Position numbers and translations under genes: made by a program
NCBI RefSeq assembly: GCF_918797505.1
Contig: NC_092798.1
Span: forward strand, 48,320,985 to 48,384,984
Source: Bemisia tabaci
Lineage: Eukaryota > Arthropoda > Insecta > Hemiptera > Aleyrodidae
Direction of reading: 5' to 3'
Length of the DNA stretch: 64,000 nt
The notes under the pieces: generated by a model
What the model was told of the DNA's origin: nothing
What the model saw: the letters and a program-made list of their open reading frames with translations, nothing else
Databases searched by the model: none
Part shown: one piece after another, positions 1-13,700 of the stretch
How the letters are laid out: every line of letters begins with the position of its first letter
Numbering within the stretch: the stretch's first letter is position 1

Positions 1-2236
1 TCAAATGTATGAAAGTCAGAAGCCTTAATCAGTACATGAGAAGATAATTTACGTGTCCGTTTTAATTGTTTTTAAGTTTTCTAGTCAACTAATTCAAGAT
101 GTAATTTTATGGCATTAAGGGTAGCAATGTAAGCAGAAAGAGAGCCGAATATTCTGTAAACCAATGAAGCTTGGGGAGAAGGAAAAAAAAGCAAACCAAT
201 ACAAAACAAATCACTCACTTCTCTATGGCTCGACTTAAAAAACCAGTCAACAAATTACGCACTTCCCTCCCTCAATTTTTAAATAGTTTTACTTTGCAAA
301 TGCTGCAACATGAAATTGCAGGTTATCAGCGGAATTCCCCTTATTATTATCATAGATGTTGTTAAACTAATATTTCATGGATGATAAGAAATCGCAGTTT
401 ACTGAAATCTTGCTCAATCTTGTGTCTTAACCCTCTTTAGTCTGAATCCAACTATCCTCGACCATTCTTTCAGCCTTGATTTTTTAACCGAAAAAAATTC
501 TCTGTGCAAACAGTCTAATGAAATTTTCTTGCAGCTCAATGAGGAGGGTCTTAGAGCACCATTATTTTAAAACATAAGTTATCTAAATCACTGAAATCGA
601 TCCTAGAAACAATTGTGAACTGTAAAATCCCACCTACTTTCAAAGTAGAGAAAACCAACTTGAAATCGTTGTTAACCATCGAAGACTGATGATTATGGGT
701 CTCAGTCATAGCAGGCTCTAAAAGCTACTGCTTCCACTCAGACAAAAAGTGGCTGTAAAAACTTGATCAAAATGTTAATGCTAAAATTATCGTTGTAGCA
801 ATGTTTTCACAACAGTATTTTTGACAGTTGTCAGGTGAGTTGCTCCAAAGTTTTACTGTTAAAAATTTGCTAGGATATTAAAAAAAAATGCAGCAGATTT
901 TCTGCATCCTAACATATTCCTGTCTATTTGTGCAACATTTTACAAACTTTGCGCTCAAAGTTTATGCAATTAGCCTGTTTTTATCCATATCATTATTATC
1001 TTTCTTGTGCTCTTTAATTACTTTTCAAAAACCACCACAGAAATTTATCAATCATTCATTTTAAAATATCTATGTAATATTACCACAAGGGCGTCGATAG
1101 TCCTTCAAAAATTCTGTCATGCTCTTTCCTCTTGTGAAATTAGTTTTGATCGTCTCTTGTCATTTTTCTAGATTTTTGGATAAAGGGAGGACATTTAAAG
1201 CTCATAGGTGCCTGATGAATTTAATTTAAATCGTTTTAGAAAATTTTGCCTCTGTCATTGTTTAGTCTATCTCTTTTATAGTTAAAGAACAAAAGGAATA
1301 GGAAAATGATCGAATGTTTCCCAATAGACCGTAAAAAATCAGAAAATTTCAAGAGCCATTTGTAAAATTTGTAGAAAATATGTAAAGATGTTAAATTAAA
1401 TTTTGTTGTGGAGATAATTTTCTTAAGTAAGAAATCTAGCAAAATTTTATTTGTTTTGACAGTTTTTTTGACTGCATGAACTTACAGCGCTCATTTGTAT
1501 ATTTTGAACTGCAGACTTTTGTTAGGTCTTAGTCTCCTACACACAGAAACATATATCGTCTGCGCTGTTTCAGTATTTCTACAAACATTTTATTTTTTCA
1601 TGGGAGAACTGTCTCACGAATTTGTTTGAAGACGTTTGAGTATTTTCTCACAAGTGTGAAGAAAAATACCTGGAAGTTTCGGGCCATTTCATTTGAAGAT
1701 TCCTCTATAAAAAAATAAAATGTCAGTAAGTAAGAAATACTAAAACAGCGTAATTGAGGTAAGTTCCCTCGTGCAGGAGATGAGAAATTATAGTTATGGC
1801 TTTTTTAATCCAATGTGCAAAAATTTGTTGATGTCCTGCCTGGACGTTTGTGCGGCTATCAATTTAGAATTTTTGGAGGGCTGGAAACCTACCTAGTAGC
1901 AATCATTTTTATCAAGCATAGTATGCAGGTATGGATTTAAAAAAGTAGCTAAAGCTCTAAAATGGCGTTTGAAAACCTAAGAATTAATTCTAAGAATATT
2001 TGACAATCACTATCACTTTTGTAGTAACCGTCCAGTTTGATCATTGTAAATATTGGCACTAAGTCATTTTTTGTTCAGGAAGCCAAAAGCTGCTATCATT
2101 TTTATGAAATATCCTCTTTGCCAGTCAAAAAAAAAAAATGTTGTATTTCTTCATTTCCGTGCTCATAATTCCGCTCTGCTACGGAAAATTAGGTTTTTAT
2201 GTATTTTATATATGTGATTCTAATCCTAATTTTCAG
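1..2236. other. Unassigned AT-rich sequence at window edge
   Basis: No exon could be joined with confidence. A pyrimidine-rich acceptor (ttttcttgcag) at about 524-534 opens a short frame, LNEEGLRAPLF then stop, which could be an alternative terminal exon of a gene entering from the left, but nothing confirms it. No repeat element was recognised. Confidence 0.3.
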
Positions 2237-2305
2237 GAATGGAGCATTGATGTATTGAAGAAGTGTTTGATCGGTGATGTGTACTTCATGCTACAAAGCA
2301 GATGA
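2237..2305 (+). CDS. Candidate terminal exon of an unidentified upstream gene
   Basis: A good acceptor (ctaattttcag) opens a 22-residue frame starting EWSIDVLKK and ending in TGA. An AATAAA hexamer lies about 165 bases downstream (2471-2476), as expected for a last exon plus 3' UTR. I do not recognise the peptide, and no preceding exon could be placed inside the window, so the parent gene, if real, lies mostly to the left. It may be a chance open frame behind a chance acceptor. Confidence 0.3.
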   Translation, partial: EWSIDVLKKCLIGDVYFMLQSR

Positions 2306-2470
2306 AGAGATAAAAGAATGCAATTCCATTTTTGTATTCTTGAATTCATATCATCAGCATTTCTCTTTTCAGTATGCAGTAAATTGATGGCTATAGTAAA
2401 AAGATGCAAATCTCAGATTCCGATGTTTTAAATCTCAGCTTATGTGTCATTTTATTCCAAAAGGAAAATT

Positions 2471-2476
2471 AATAAA
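2471..2476 (+). promoter_or_regulatory. Possible polyadenylation signal AATAAA
   Basis: Canonical hexamer following the candidate terminal exon at 2237-2305. It is only meaningful if that exon is real. Confidence 0.25.
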
Positions 2477-3722
2477 CGGATTTTATTTTAATTTTTTGTG
2501 AATGTTCTTCATTTATTAAAAAATGAATCACAGAAAATCGTAAGGAAACGTTTTGGTCTGTTTTCCTTGAAGAAAATGAAACATAATCAAAATTTTTTTA
2601 ACATTGCAATTGAGCTACGCTTTCTTTGCTTCAGCCATCGATATTTCAACATTGTTCATCTAGGATCTTGCGTCATCCAGCATGAACAGATAAAAAATTA
2701 AAATTTTTATAGTTAAATTTCTTTCATCAAAACGTTACTAAGCAAAAAAAAGTATTTCTCCCCATAATTGTTATACTATTATACTTGTTGTTCATTTCAA
2801 TGTTCTGCCCAGTAGATTCCTTTTCACACATTTTTTCCTTCTGCTCAAACCATTGAGTTAAAATCATCATTTTAGTAAAAAAAACTAATATTGTTGTATT
2901 CATAGTTTTGAGAGTATGTACTTCCAACATTTCATCGTAATTTGTGTGGCATATTTGTGGTCATCGGTAATATTTTAATTGAAAATCAAGTCTACAGGTT
3001 CTTTTAATTTCTTTCTTAAGTAGCCAAATTTTTTTTATAAAATTTACTCTGTAGAAACAAGAAATTTAATTCCTAAAGTTCCACTAGCTAGAATATTTGC
3101 TTGCATGGCTCATAATAGTAGACATTCATGTGGAAGGAAGCTTTCATTGGGCTAACCTAGTCTAGCCAAAAAGGAAATGCTTGAAACAACTTTCATGTTA
3201 TTTAGAGAAATTTTTTTTAACACTAATGAAGTGAAGTGCGTCTTGCGTGATATTTATTCCTGCCCTTTGTGTCTTGTCTTTTTTATTCTTCTTCGTTTTA
3301 CCTCTTTCTCTGCTCTTGTATGATCAGATTTATTAAATTACCTTCTTGTTTCTAAAAAAATAAACTATTTTTTATTTTACTTAATTAGTGTTATTGTTTT
3401 CTCATTATTAGTCATGCACTCACCCACCATTGGAAATTATTGAATGTAGGGGAATGATAGCTTAAGTTGGCCTTTTTCATGAAAAAGGAATGGTAAATAT
3501 TCTGCTAATGAAGGTAGCCATTATCTTTAATGTTTGAGAAGACTTACGAGGAGACTATGAAACCTTCAAAATGTTGATCACTTTATATCTGAAGTTTTTA
3601 TGTATTTAGAACATTATAAAAACTCTTTTCCAGAAGTTTCACTTATTAGCTTCACTTACATTGCAAATGGCAATTTTGTAGAAAAAATGATTCTATTGAA
3701 TTGAATTAAATTTAATTTTAAG

Positions 3723-3822
3723 AAAATCGAAATTACATAATAAGTGGAAGCAAAAAATCGAAATTACATTATAAGTGGAAGCAAAAAATCGAAATTACGT
3801 AATAAGTGGAAGCAAAAAATCA
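3723..3822. repeat. 31-bp tandem repeat, about 3.2 copies
   Basis: The unit contains TCGAAATTAC followed by TAAGTGGAAGC. The TCG landmarks fall at 3727, 3758 and 3789, so the period is exactly 31 bp. A fourth copy breaks off after AAAAAATC. Copies differ at one or two positions. Confidence 0.9.
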
Positions 3823-4779
3823 AGTAGGATAAAATCTGAGTATGATAAGTTCGCCATTGATGCCTCAAAAATTGGACCGAAATTGTTTGAATTTAATTGT
3901 AAAATGCTTCAAAGTCAATTCCTATTTCAGAGGCTCCCTGAAAAATCGATATGATTTCCCCAATTATTTGTGTCATAAAATTCCGCACCTTTCACAAACG
4001 TTACTGTAGTCCTCCTCTCTTGCACTCAAAAGGCGATTACGAAGTAAAGTAGTACGCACAGTGGTGTGCGGTGGGTTTAGTGAAAGGGCAAGTTATAGCA
4101 TTGGCCATGAGGAGGAGGAGGTCGGGTTACCGCGCGACCCCCCCCCCCCCTCCTCTTCTTAGGGTGACTCTGGCAAGTTTTCAAAATTTAGATCAGTTCC
4201 CATACAAGGTTGCAGTGCCCTAACAGGGCGAAAAACTCGGAACAACTTAAAAAAAAATTTAGATCCTCTGGAACTCCTATATTTTACTGTATTTCACGGA
4301 TAAAATCTGATGGAACTTCTGGGAAAGTGTGGTCTTATTGCTTGCTGTCTTACGAACATACGACAACCCAGCCACATGCTTAGTAACAGGAAATATGAAC
4401 GGAGATTAATCAGTTCATGTAGATAAGTGCTCAGGGATTGAAAGAAATGGACTTCCTAAGCAGTTCAAGTACCAAGGTATACTCCACATTCCTCCGCGCC
4501 CGAAACCACTGATTTGCTTTTTAATGAGAGCTCGGAGATATCTTATGTAAATTGAGTATGTAATGCATCATTTTTATCATCCAACTGGCAACTCTGAAGG
4601 TGACAAATCCACGGAAAATGTTTTTATTTTCTGAAATCTGCAACCCTGTAACTACGTCACTCATAACAGTTGTTTGGGTGTTTACATCCCATGGCCAGTG
4701 TTGTGTAAGGGCATTTTAGTGATAACTTTGGACAGTTTTTCAGGATCATTATTGTTTTTCTCGTAATTTCATCGCAATC

Positions 4780-4795
4780 ATGGTTGATAGACTTG
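4780..4795 (+). CDS. PLEKHF2: Phafin coding exon 1
   Basis: Only 16 coding bases (MVDRL plus one base), followed by donor GTAAG. The split Val codon is completed in the next exon. Confidence 0.85.
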
Positions 4796-7700
4796 GTAAG
4801 TGTGTAATTGGTAACCACCCTTTCACTGCAGTGTCCCAAATTCATTGCATTCCCAAACATCTGCAGGAACTTTTGTTCCGAAGAGGTTAGAACAGACTTC
4901 TGATAATGAAAGTTGGGTGCTTCCATGTATCTGCCCTTCACTTTTCTCTCAGTGAACTGGAAAGTAAAAGAAGCAATGCACTTCCCAGAGATTCGACTAA
5001 CTATTTGTCTTCGAATAAACCATTATCTCTTATATTTGAACTTAATTTACTACTGAGAGAAACGTACCTTGTACGCTTCGATGATGCCCTCCTCAAAGAA
5101 TCATTTCCTGTGACTCATCGGATCACAGCCCTATATCAGCCCTTAGTTTCTTCAAACTTGCTCGAGTAACTATGTCAATAGCATGTCAATATTCTGCTTT
5201 AAAGGGGGTACCTACTATCTAGTTTCATTACGCTCAGAAGTATCAGGTTGTGCACTCATCATTTGTTTCCTAAACAATCAAAGTGAAACAAAGCAAGTTT
5301 AATTGGAAAGTTTTCAGTGACTTGTGAGTGGACCTAAATTGTATTGAAGACTGTGAGGGATCTGAACTTGCAGTCATTTTGCACCACTTCCATCATTGTT
5401 TTTTTGTACATAAGATTCATGGCACCCTAATGCGCAGTACCTCTTCTCTTTCGATGGGTCAGTTGCTCTGGTCACAAAATCGTCTTTTGGTGCTTGACTT
5501 TCGTAGATTGGCTGAAAATATTAAGTTGCGTTCAAGTGACAACTTTCTATGTTCAATATTAACCGAGATATTGCGCTTTGAAAAACTCGATTTATGACAT
5601 CATCCATTGCGGCAGTGACACCCTTAGTTTCTTCTACTTTGCTTTCGTCTGATTTTCCTGTTGAGTAACCAGTGCAAGTGTGTGTCTCACTGATTGATGA
5701 AAGCTAGGTGGAAGAACTTAAGGGTGTCGCTACTGCGGTGGTTGACGTCAGAAATCAAGTTTTTCAAAGCGCAATATTTTGGTTAATATTGAATGTAGAA
5801 AGTTGCTATTTGGACGCATTTTAGTATTTTTGTCTGATCTACGAGAATCAAGCATCAAAACACGATTCTATGACCAGCACAACTGACCCATTCTTTTTAT
5901 AAAATTCCATTCAAATTTACCTTGTGTGCAAAGTAAGTAAAGTAGCCACGAAGAAAATAATATTTTTGAGGCAGACTTTAACCAAGCCTCATATCTTAGT
6001 TGCTTTTCAACTTCATGAAAACAGGTGTTTGTAGAACAGTTATGTAGAGCTTGCGTAGATAAGTTGGCAGTTGTCAAGTTCTGACTGCTAAGTCTTGCGC
6101 TCAACAAACAAATTTAGCAATACTTCCCAGAAGTATTGGTTTCTGGTATCTGTGCATAATTGCAGCATGGCGTCGTCCCTCTCAGTCAATCCCTGATTGC
6201 TATTGGATTGCGGCAGCACAGCTGTTCGCAATTGGAAATTGACATGAAAATGGGGATAGTGAAAGAAGCCCAAGAGTGACGTGCATACAAATTTTTATGC
6301 ACTTGGAATTTCATCTAAAATCAATTGAAAACCCTGTAATCTTGAAAAACGCCATGAAATGTTTATTAAGAGCCAAGACCTTGTAGCCGTGATTTGAGCT
6401 TTAGTGGTTCCCTTTTTTCTAATGTTGAAGTTATAAAATTAATTTCTTTGCTGCTGTGTTTGACTTAGTTCTAAAATTATGTAACGAGTAATTTTGACAA
6501 TAAATTATCAATTATCAATTAATCAACTGCCAACTTATCTGATGCAAGCTCTATGATGGCATTCATGGCTAAATGACATTCATTCTGTCGTTTATGGAAG
6601 CCTCATCAACCCATGATAGTAAACACCAAAGTTGTTTAAGAGTTGTCTTAGTTGTGCGTCTATACTCATCATCTTTGCAAAATTTCCATTGGCCTCCCAA
6701 AAATCGTTGAATTTGGAGAAATGTTTGTCATAATATCTATCTAAAAGAGTAATGTAGTTGCCGTATCCAAATCAAGTACTTAAATATGTCAAGAATAAAG
6801 GCACCGATACCTAAAAGTTGGAGATTTTATCCATTCCCAAAGCCATTTTTCTTCTCTACCTGAGAAAATTTTTGGAGTTCACGGTTCACCTTTTGAAAAT
6901 TTAAGAATGTATAATGATCCCAAGTATCTGAGTCATTAAATTAATTTTTCTCTTTTTCTCTCAATACAGTTAACAGTGAGGCTAATGCTCGAAGAATTTC
7001 TATGGTGGAGAGTTGCTTTGGTAGTTCCGGGCAGGTAAGATGTTTTCTTTTAAAATAGGCCTATCCATGGGCTTATGGTACCTTAGTCCACATGACCAAA
7101 ATTTACTGTATAATGACTTCTGTTGAGTTAGGTGGAGAGTTTAGATTCTGAGTTTTTTACAGGAAACTCTCTCAAGTTTACTAAATGATAAGTCGCAAAT
7201 AGTTTAGTTCATTTTTATGATAAGCGGGGGTGTAAATTCTCATAATAACCTGGCAAATTTGTGCCCTGAACATAGCAGTAGCCACTCTTTCATTTCTTTG
7301 AAGAAGGAATTAAAGAAAACATATTTGTCGTAAGGTGAGGATTTGAAAATTTAGTGTGTTGGAACCACGCTTGAAAGAGGCAAGTACTGAGGATTGTAGA
7401 TGTTCTTTGCTGAGACAATTGGACGTATTTCTGCCGTAAAAAACTAGTTACATTAAGACATGAGCCCTGAGACCCATAAGAATATTTGTATAACAGGGCT
7501 CACGTCATAATGCACATAGTTCAGTTTGGCAGAAATACGTCCAATAGAATGGCAGAACACAAACAAAAATATATTCTCATGATTCATCTCAGAAATAAAA
7601 TATTTTTCATTGATTTACTTTATTTTCAAAGGTGCATTCATCATTCATGATTGAGTCAGGACAAACAGGATGCTGTCATGATGCTGAGGAGTTGTTGCAA

Positions 7701-10700
7701 TTGAAAATCTCTCAGAACATCTCAGGGAAAGCACCACTAATAGATCCATCCTAGCGTTTTTTTCTCGATTTTACCCAGCGGAAAACATAACTGCATTTAC
7801 GGTTTCTAATATCATTCATACAGAATAATAGGAGACAAAATAAACATTTTTTTCATGACGATTCGATTTATTTTTCTAATCCTGATTATGACTCTCTTTC
7901 ATAACAGTTTCTGTTTATTTGTGGTCCTTTCCATGATTTTGTTAATATGTTCTCAAATTTTATTTTATAGCCATTAGCAGTCCCTGGACGAGTCTTGGTT
8001 GGTGAAGGAGTTTTAACAAAAATGTGTCGTAAAAAGCCAAAGCCGAGACAGTTCTTTTTGTTCAATGATATTCTGGTTTATGGAAATATTGTTATCAACA
8101 AGAAAAAGGTAATTCCTCCTTATCATTTCAGGAAGTTCAAGTTCAGCATCAAAGCAGTTTTTTCAGCTTATGCTCGCCAAAAAAAAAAAGAAAAAGAAAA
8201 ACAGGAATTCATTTTTCCTTGTCTTAGGGAAGCAGGCTTTTTTCCTGTATATTTTTCAAAAAAATTCTATGATTCGTGCAATTAACTTTTGCTCTTTGGC
8301 TAAACCACCAACATTGTGCATGAATTGAATTGTTTATCCGAAAAATGTCTCTAAAGGTAAAGGAGCATCATTTATAACAAGTATAAAAAAACGGAACTAC
8401 AGGTGAAGGTGTTAAATTTGATACTTAGGGTGTTCAAAAAGTAATGCACAGTTCCGTTTTTTGAGCAAACGAAAACAGCTATCAATTTGCGGTTTGTGTG
8501 TGCTTAAAGACGGAGTAAATACCTATAAAACAAGATCAAGAACAGCTCTGTAGGTAAAAAATTGACCAAGTGACAGAGTTTTGAAAATAATATGTCGAGG
8601 GAGACCCTCCAGGATTTTTAGCTACAAATATGTTTGTCAGGGAAAAAAAAGTTAAATGAGAATTGAGTGTTTTTACTGAAAAAACTTACAAAATATTACA
8701 GAAATTGACAAACTTCAAGCTTCTTCATCGGATTACACGGCTGACTCAATATTTGGCTGTTTTTCGAAGTATTTTCCACCACTTTGAACACAAAGTTTCA
8801 GCCGTTCTGCCCACTTCACAAGGATCGTCTGTTTGAAGTCCTCTTGATGGAGGGTTTTGAAGAATTTTTGAACAGCGGTTTAGATCTCGGCTATGGAATC
8901 AAACCGTGTGCTTCTCAGAAGTTTCTTTAACTAAGGAAAGTTTTTTCAATAAAAACACTCAATTCTCATTTAACTTTTTTTTCCTGACAAACATATTTGT
9001 AGCTGAAAATCCTGGAGGGTCTCCCTTGACTTGTCATTTTTAAAATCCTTTCACTCAGTCAATTTTTTACCGACAGAGCTGTTCTTGGTCTTGTTTAATA
9101 GGTATTTACTCCGTCTTTAAGCACACACAAACTGCAAATTGATAGCTATTTTCGTTCCCTCAAAAAACGAAAACATGCATTACTTTTTGAACACCCTATG
9201 CACAACCGTTTTTCACTACCGGCAGACTTCAATCGAACCTCGTTTGCCACCAAGAAAATTCCAAAAATTTGTGAACTTTTTTCAAATTTTCTTCCAAATC
9301 TTTGGATTACCTTTAATCCAGGCAAACAACATGAAAGTTTTTTTTAAAAAGTTTAGTACAATTCCAACCTCTTCATTCAAAGTTCCTTTTTCCCTGATTT
9401 TTATAACAATCCTACCTCGGAATTTTTTCATCGGTTGTGTGTTAAGTGATGTTCTTTTATTTTTCATGTTTTTCAGTATAATAAGCAGCATGTCATACCT
9501 CTAGAGGAGATCAAGCTGAACCCTTTGGAGGATGAAGGCCGTGAGTAGCATTTTTGCTGTTAATGTGTCATTTTATATTTTTCCCCCTAATTTTCTGAGT
9601 ACTCAACTTTATTTACATTTTATAATTTACAATATCTTCAAAAGTTTACAATCCTTTGTTTTCATTTACCGTGAGGTAGTTATGCAATGAGTCCATCCCG
9701 CACAAGAGATTCAGCCAGTTGATCATGTTATCAAATGTTGAATTTGCTTGAAAATCCCTTTGAGCTTAGCAGGAATGTCTGAAACACTTTTAGAAATGTA
9801 CAGTTTAAGTAGTCTGTTATGTTCATTTCTAAATTTTCTGCATCTGTGGACATTTCTTTTTTAGCCGTCATGAATCAGGGCTACTGAGAGAAAGTCTAAA
9901 CTACTTGATTGAATAAACTGTTGACTACTACTAGTAAACTATTTAATTGAATGAATTAGAGGTGTTTGAGTGTTCCTTATGCAAAAGCAAATGCCATAAA
10001 TGTTTTGAAATTGAATGCAAGGAGATTTACAATAGTTTGCAAAATTGTTCTTTGTCAAGATTATCTCTTAAAAGGAAATCTAATTGCCAGCGGCTAACAG
10101 ATGGACTAAATTTAAAAATGTGAGGTGTTGACTACGTAAATTGTGCAATTCAATCTATTCTGACTGGATCCAAACCTCTTTATCTCGACAGTTCTGCTAC
10201 TCAGAGAGTTGATAAGATTTGTGAGATACTTATTCACCTTATTTTTTCAGAATCTGAATTAAATATTTTACCCAAGCTTCTGTTGGATCAAAATTTGCCA
10301 ACTTTATTTAGTCGGAAACTTAAAATGGAAAAATAGAAAAAAGTGGGTTACTCTGTGGTAGAACAGTACTAATGGTTTATAGACTCATCCAAATAATCAT
10401 GACATTTCAAGGACTCTTTGAAGTAAGTTTGTATGTGGATAGTTGAATTTTCGGTGCAAATTCAATATGATTTAATTGCAGATCCTTGGGCCCAACGAGA
10501 AATTCCAACCAAACCTTATATTCTCTGGAACATTCCATTATTCGAAATATTTTACTCTTTTTTGAAAAAGTCTCTTTCTGTAGAACCAATAGCAGTGTAT
10601 CCCATTTTTTACTTTGTTTTTGGTGCGATAAAATGAACTCAACAAGCCTCTTTTCTTCCCGCAGAATTGCGCAATGGATGGCTAATCTGCACTGCCTCAA

Positions 10701-13700
10701 AATCATTTGCTGTGTACGCAGCAACCTCTACCGAAAAACAAGAATGGATGGCTCACATAAACAAATGTATCGAAGATCTTCTCAAAAAAAGTAAGTACAA
10801 ATCCTTAGATGCTCTAAGCTACCTAACTTGAAAATTTTTACCTCAGTTTAGCCCATAAGTGTAGCCTGATCATCCACTCGTGAGATATTGTTACAAAATG
10901 ATAACTACATCAATCATCAGAAATCTATCTGCAGTTAATTCAAGAAGAACCAAACACAGAGCGCTTTTTGCCACTATTTTCACTCACTTTTTGCTTTTAT
11001 TTTTATATAAAGATTACACTTTACCTTGTTTGCTCAATGGAAAAAGTGACATACCAACAGAAAATTTTATGTAGGGCTGTGCGAATTTGTTTTTTTAAGT
11101 TCAAGCCGTGTTCAAGTATTTTTTCACTGTTTCGAGCTGAGTACGAGTTTTTTCAGTTTTGAAAATGACCCTCGAGCCAAGTCAAGCTGGAGTCGAGTTC
11201 GAGTAATTTTGAGTTTTAACACATGATTTTACAATAAGAAATCACGGAGGAACTAAAAATAATAATATAATTATTAAAATATTTAAGAGTTTAACTCTTT
11301 TGGCGTTCCCAGCCCAGAAAAGCTCGAAATACTAAATAAAACTCGTGTTATTGGTACTTGAGCCGAGTTTGTGTATTCGCTCGAATCTAACCTACTTTTC
11401 GAGCAGAGTCAAGCACTCGATACTCGGCTCGACTCGACTTGAAATTCGAGTACTCGCATAGCCCTAATTTTATGCCATATCTAATGGGGAAAAAATATTC
11501 CTTGAAAATAAATTTACCTACTTATAATAAACTGAAAGTAACGAAAACTAAACGAAACAAAACAAACGAGAAATCAAGGTAACAAACTGTGAGCTAAATA
11601 ATGAACTAAAGAAAGCCAAAACTATAAAACTCAAACTCAAAAAAATTAATTCAAATTGCCGACGTGTTTCAGGGCTCCCTGGCCCCTTTTTCAAGGCTAA
11701 ATTTCGACTTCTGACTGTTGGAATTTAGCCTGGAAGAAGGGGCCGGGGACCACTGAAACGCATCGGCAATTTTAATTTATTTTTGTGAGTTCGAGTTTTT
11801 TAGTTCCGGCTTTCTTTATTTCGTTACCTACTTATTATCATCTTAGATGATCAGTTATATCAACCATTAGACTTAGTGATTTGAAAGTGTGACGTTTAAT
11901 TGAACAAACTTTATTATTTTAACTTTCCTATTGTTCAATTTTGAGGCGTTGAGTATTAATCCCTATTTTCTGCTTAAAGGTGGCAAGAAAGCGTTGGAAG
12001 TTCATGCGGCAGTTTGGGTACCAGACTCTGAAGCAAATGTGTGCATGCACTGTAAAAAGAATCAATTCACTGTTCTCAACAGACGGGTAAGCAGCAATTT
12101 ATTTTAAAAATCTAGAAGATCCTGCGGGCTGATCGTTAAAATCGATAGACAAAGTGACAGAGAAAGAACTCAAAGGAAAAATGTAGCAAATTTATTGGTC
12201 GAAATGTGCGGTTGTCATAGACTAAGGGAAGAAATGATGGACTAACCATGGAGTCTCATGTGAGTTGCTGTTAGTTCCTCCATTGTTTACCTCCTTTGTC
12301 TTTTGTAACCACCCGCTTCCAACAATAAGATCGCTCCACTGTCTCTTTGTCTCTGTTCTTCATAGCTTTGTCTATCAGTTTCAATGATCAGCCTGCTGTT
12401 TAATTTATTGTCATTGGGAAGAATTTTACCAGATTTAGCGTCGTCATTTCTTGTTGCCTGATTTCCTCTTGTGCTCTTTCTTATCAGATGAAAATTAAAC
12501 GATTTCAACACCTCGAAACTTTTCATGAATCTCTCTCTTCAATGGGAAACATTCTCACAAAAGACACTAGTCAAGTTTTAATGAAGAAGATATTGCAAGT
12601 CAGGGCTCAAGTGCAAGTTAATGTTTCGACTTACTTATAGCTCATAGACATAAACCGTAGGAATTCTTGGCCTGTGCTCCGATTGGCGCCCTTGATAAAC
12701 GCACCATAGTTGCTGCATTTGAAGTTACAAGCTTGATAGGTATAATATGTTAAGCCTAGAAATCAAAGTTTATAACTGCCTAAATTGACTGTAAACCACT
12801 TCTAAAGAAAATATAACAGCATCTCTTCCAGCAATAGCTTGAATTCAAACTTATATCTTCAAGAATACACTCAATTGACCCCATCTTGTTTATTGGAGTT
12901 TAATTATGATAAAAGTCTTTCAATTTCGAACTGAGGAGAATTTATAATCAAGTCATTTTGTTTCTTACACCAGCATCATTGTCGGAAGTGCGGCGCTGTA
13001 GTCTGTGGTCCATGTTCGAGTAAACGATTCCTGCTGCCAAATCAGTCTTCAAAACCGCTCCGTGTGTGTCTTAATTGTTACGATTCATTGTCCAGAGCCA
13101 AAGCACAGCAGAATAGCCTGTCAGATAATTCCAAAGGAGGTTTGTATTTGGATTAAATTTTGCAATATCATACCTTGAAATTTATCATTAATCAAGGAAG
13201 TCCTCAAGAAATTATGTTAACAAGTTTTCCAAAGACAAAATAAAATATGACAGGAAGTCTGCAGCATCGTTAACGGAGATATATGGTTTCACACTTTGGG
13301 AAATTGATTTATAATCTCTGAAGCATAACATCATCTCAGTAGCAAATTTTGTGATCAAAGAGTAGCCAGCTATCCATCCACAACAAAAGTGCCAATGTTT
13401 CGCAGAAATGAGTGCAAAGCGGAATTGCAACAGGACGGACCTTAAGAGAAATATAGCCAGTCGCATCAAGTTTGAAGCAAGAAAAAGAGGTTAAAAGTTT
13501 TATTCCTCCATGAGACTTGATATCAAGGCTAAAGTTTAATTACTGTTTCCACATTCAAAATATTTTGTTGGACTTGGGTTTTTAACATGAGACTAGTTTT
13601 AGACTAGATAAATTGAAAATTACTTTTCAAACCCGTTTTCTTCAAAATACAACTCAGTGTTCTTGCTGAACTTGATCCAATTGATTGAATTTTGTCTCAA

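Larger units (their letters stand above)
2306..4779. other. Intergenic sequence / possible phafin 5' UTR
   Basis: No supported exon. It holds a 31-bp tandem repeat (3723-3822) and a poly-C run at 4138-4150. Just before the phafin ATG, tttttcag at about 4736-4743 could be an acceptor for a 5' UTR exon. Confidence 0.4.

Noticed and set aside
171..365. 64-residue plus-strand frame near the left edge
   Set aside because: Lys/Gln-rich start then low-complexity residues, no recognisable family, no splice context; typical of chance frames in AT-rich DNA.
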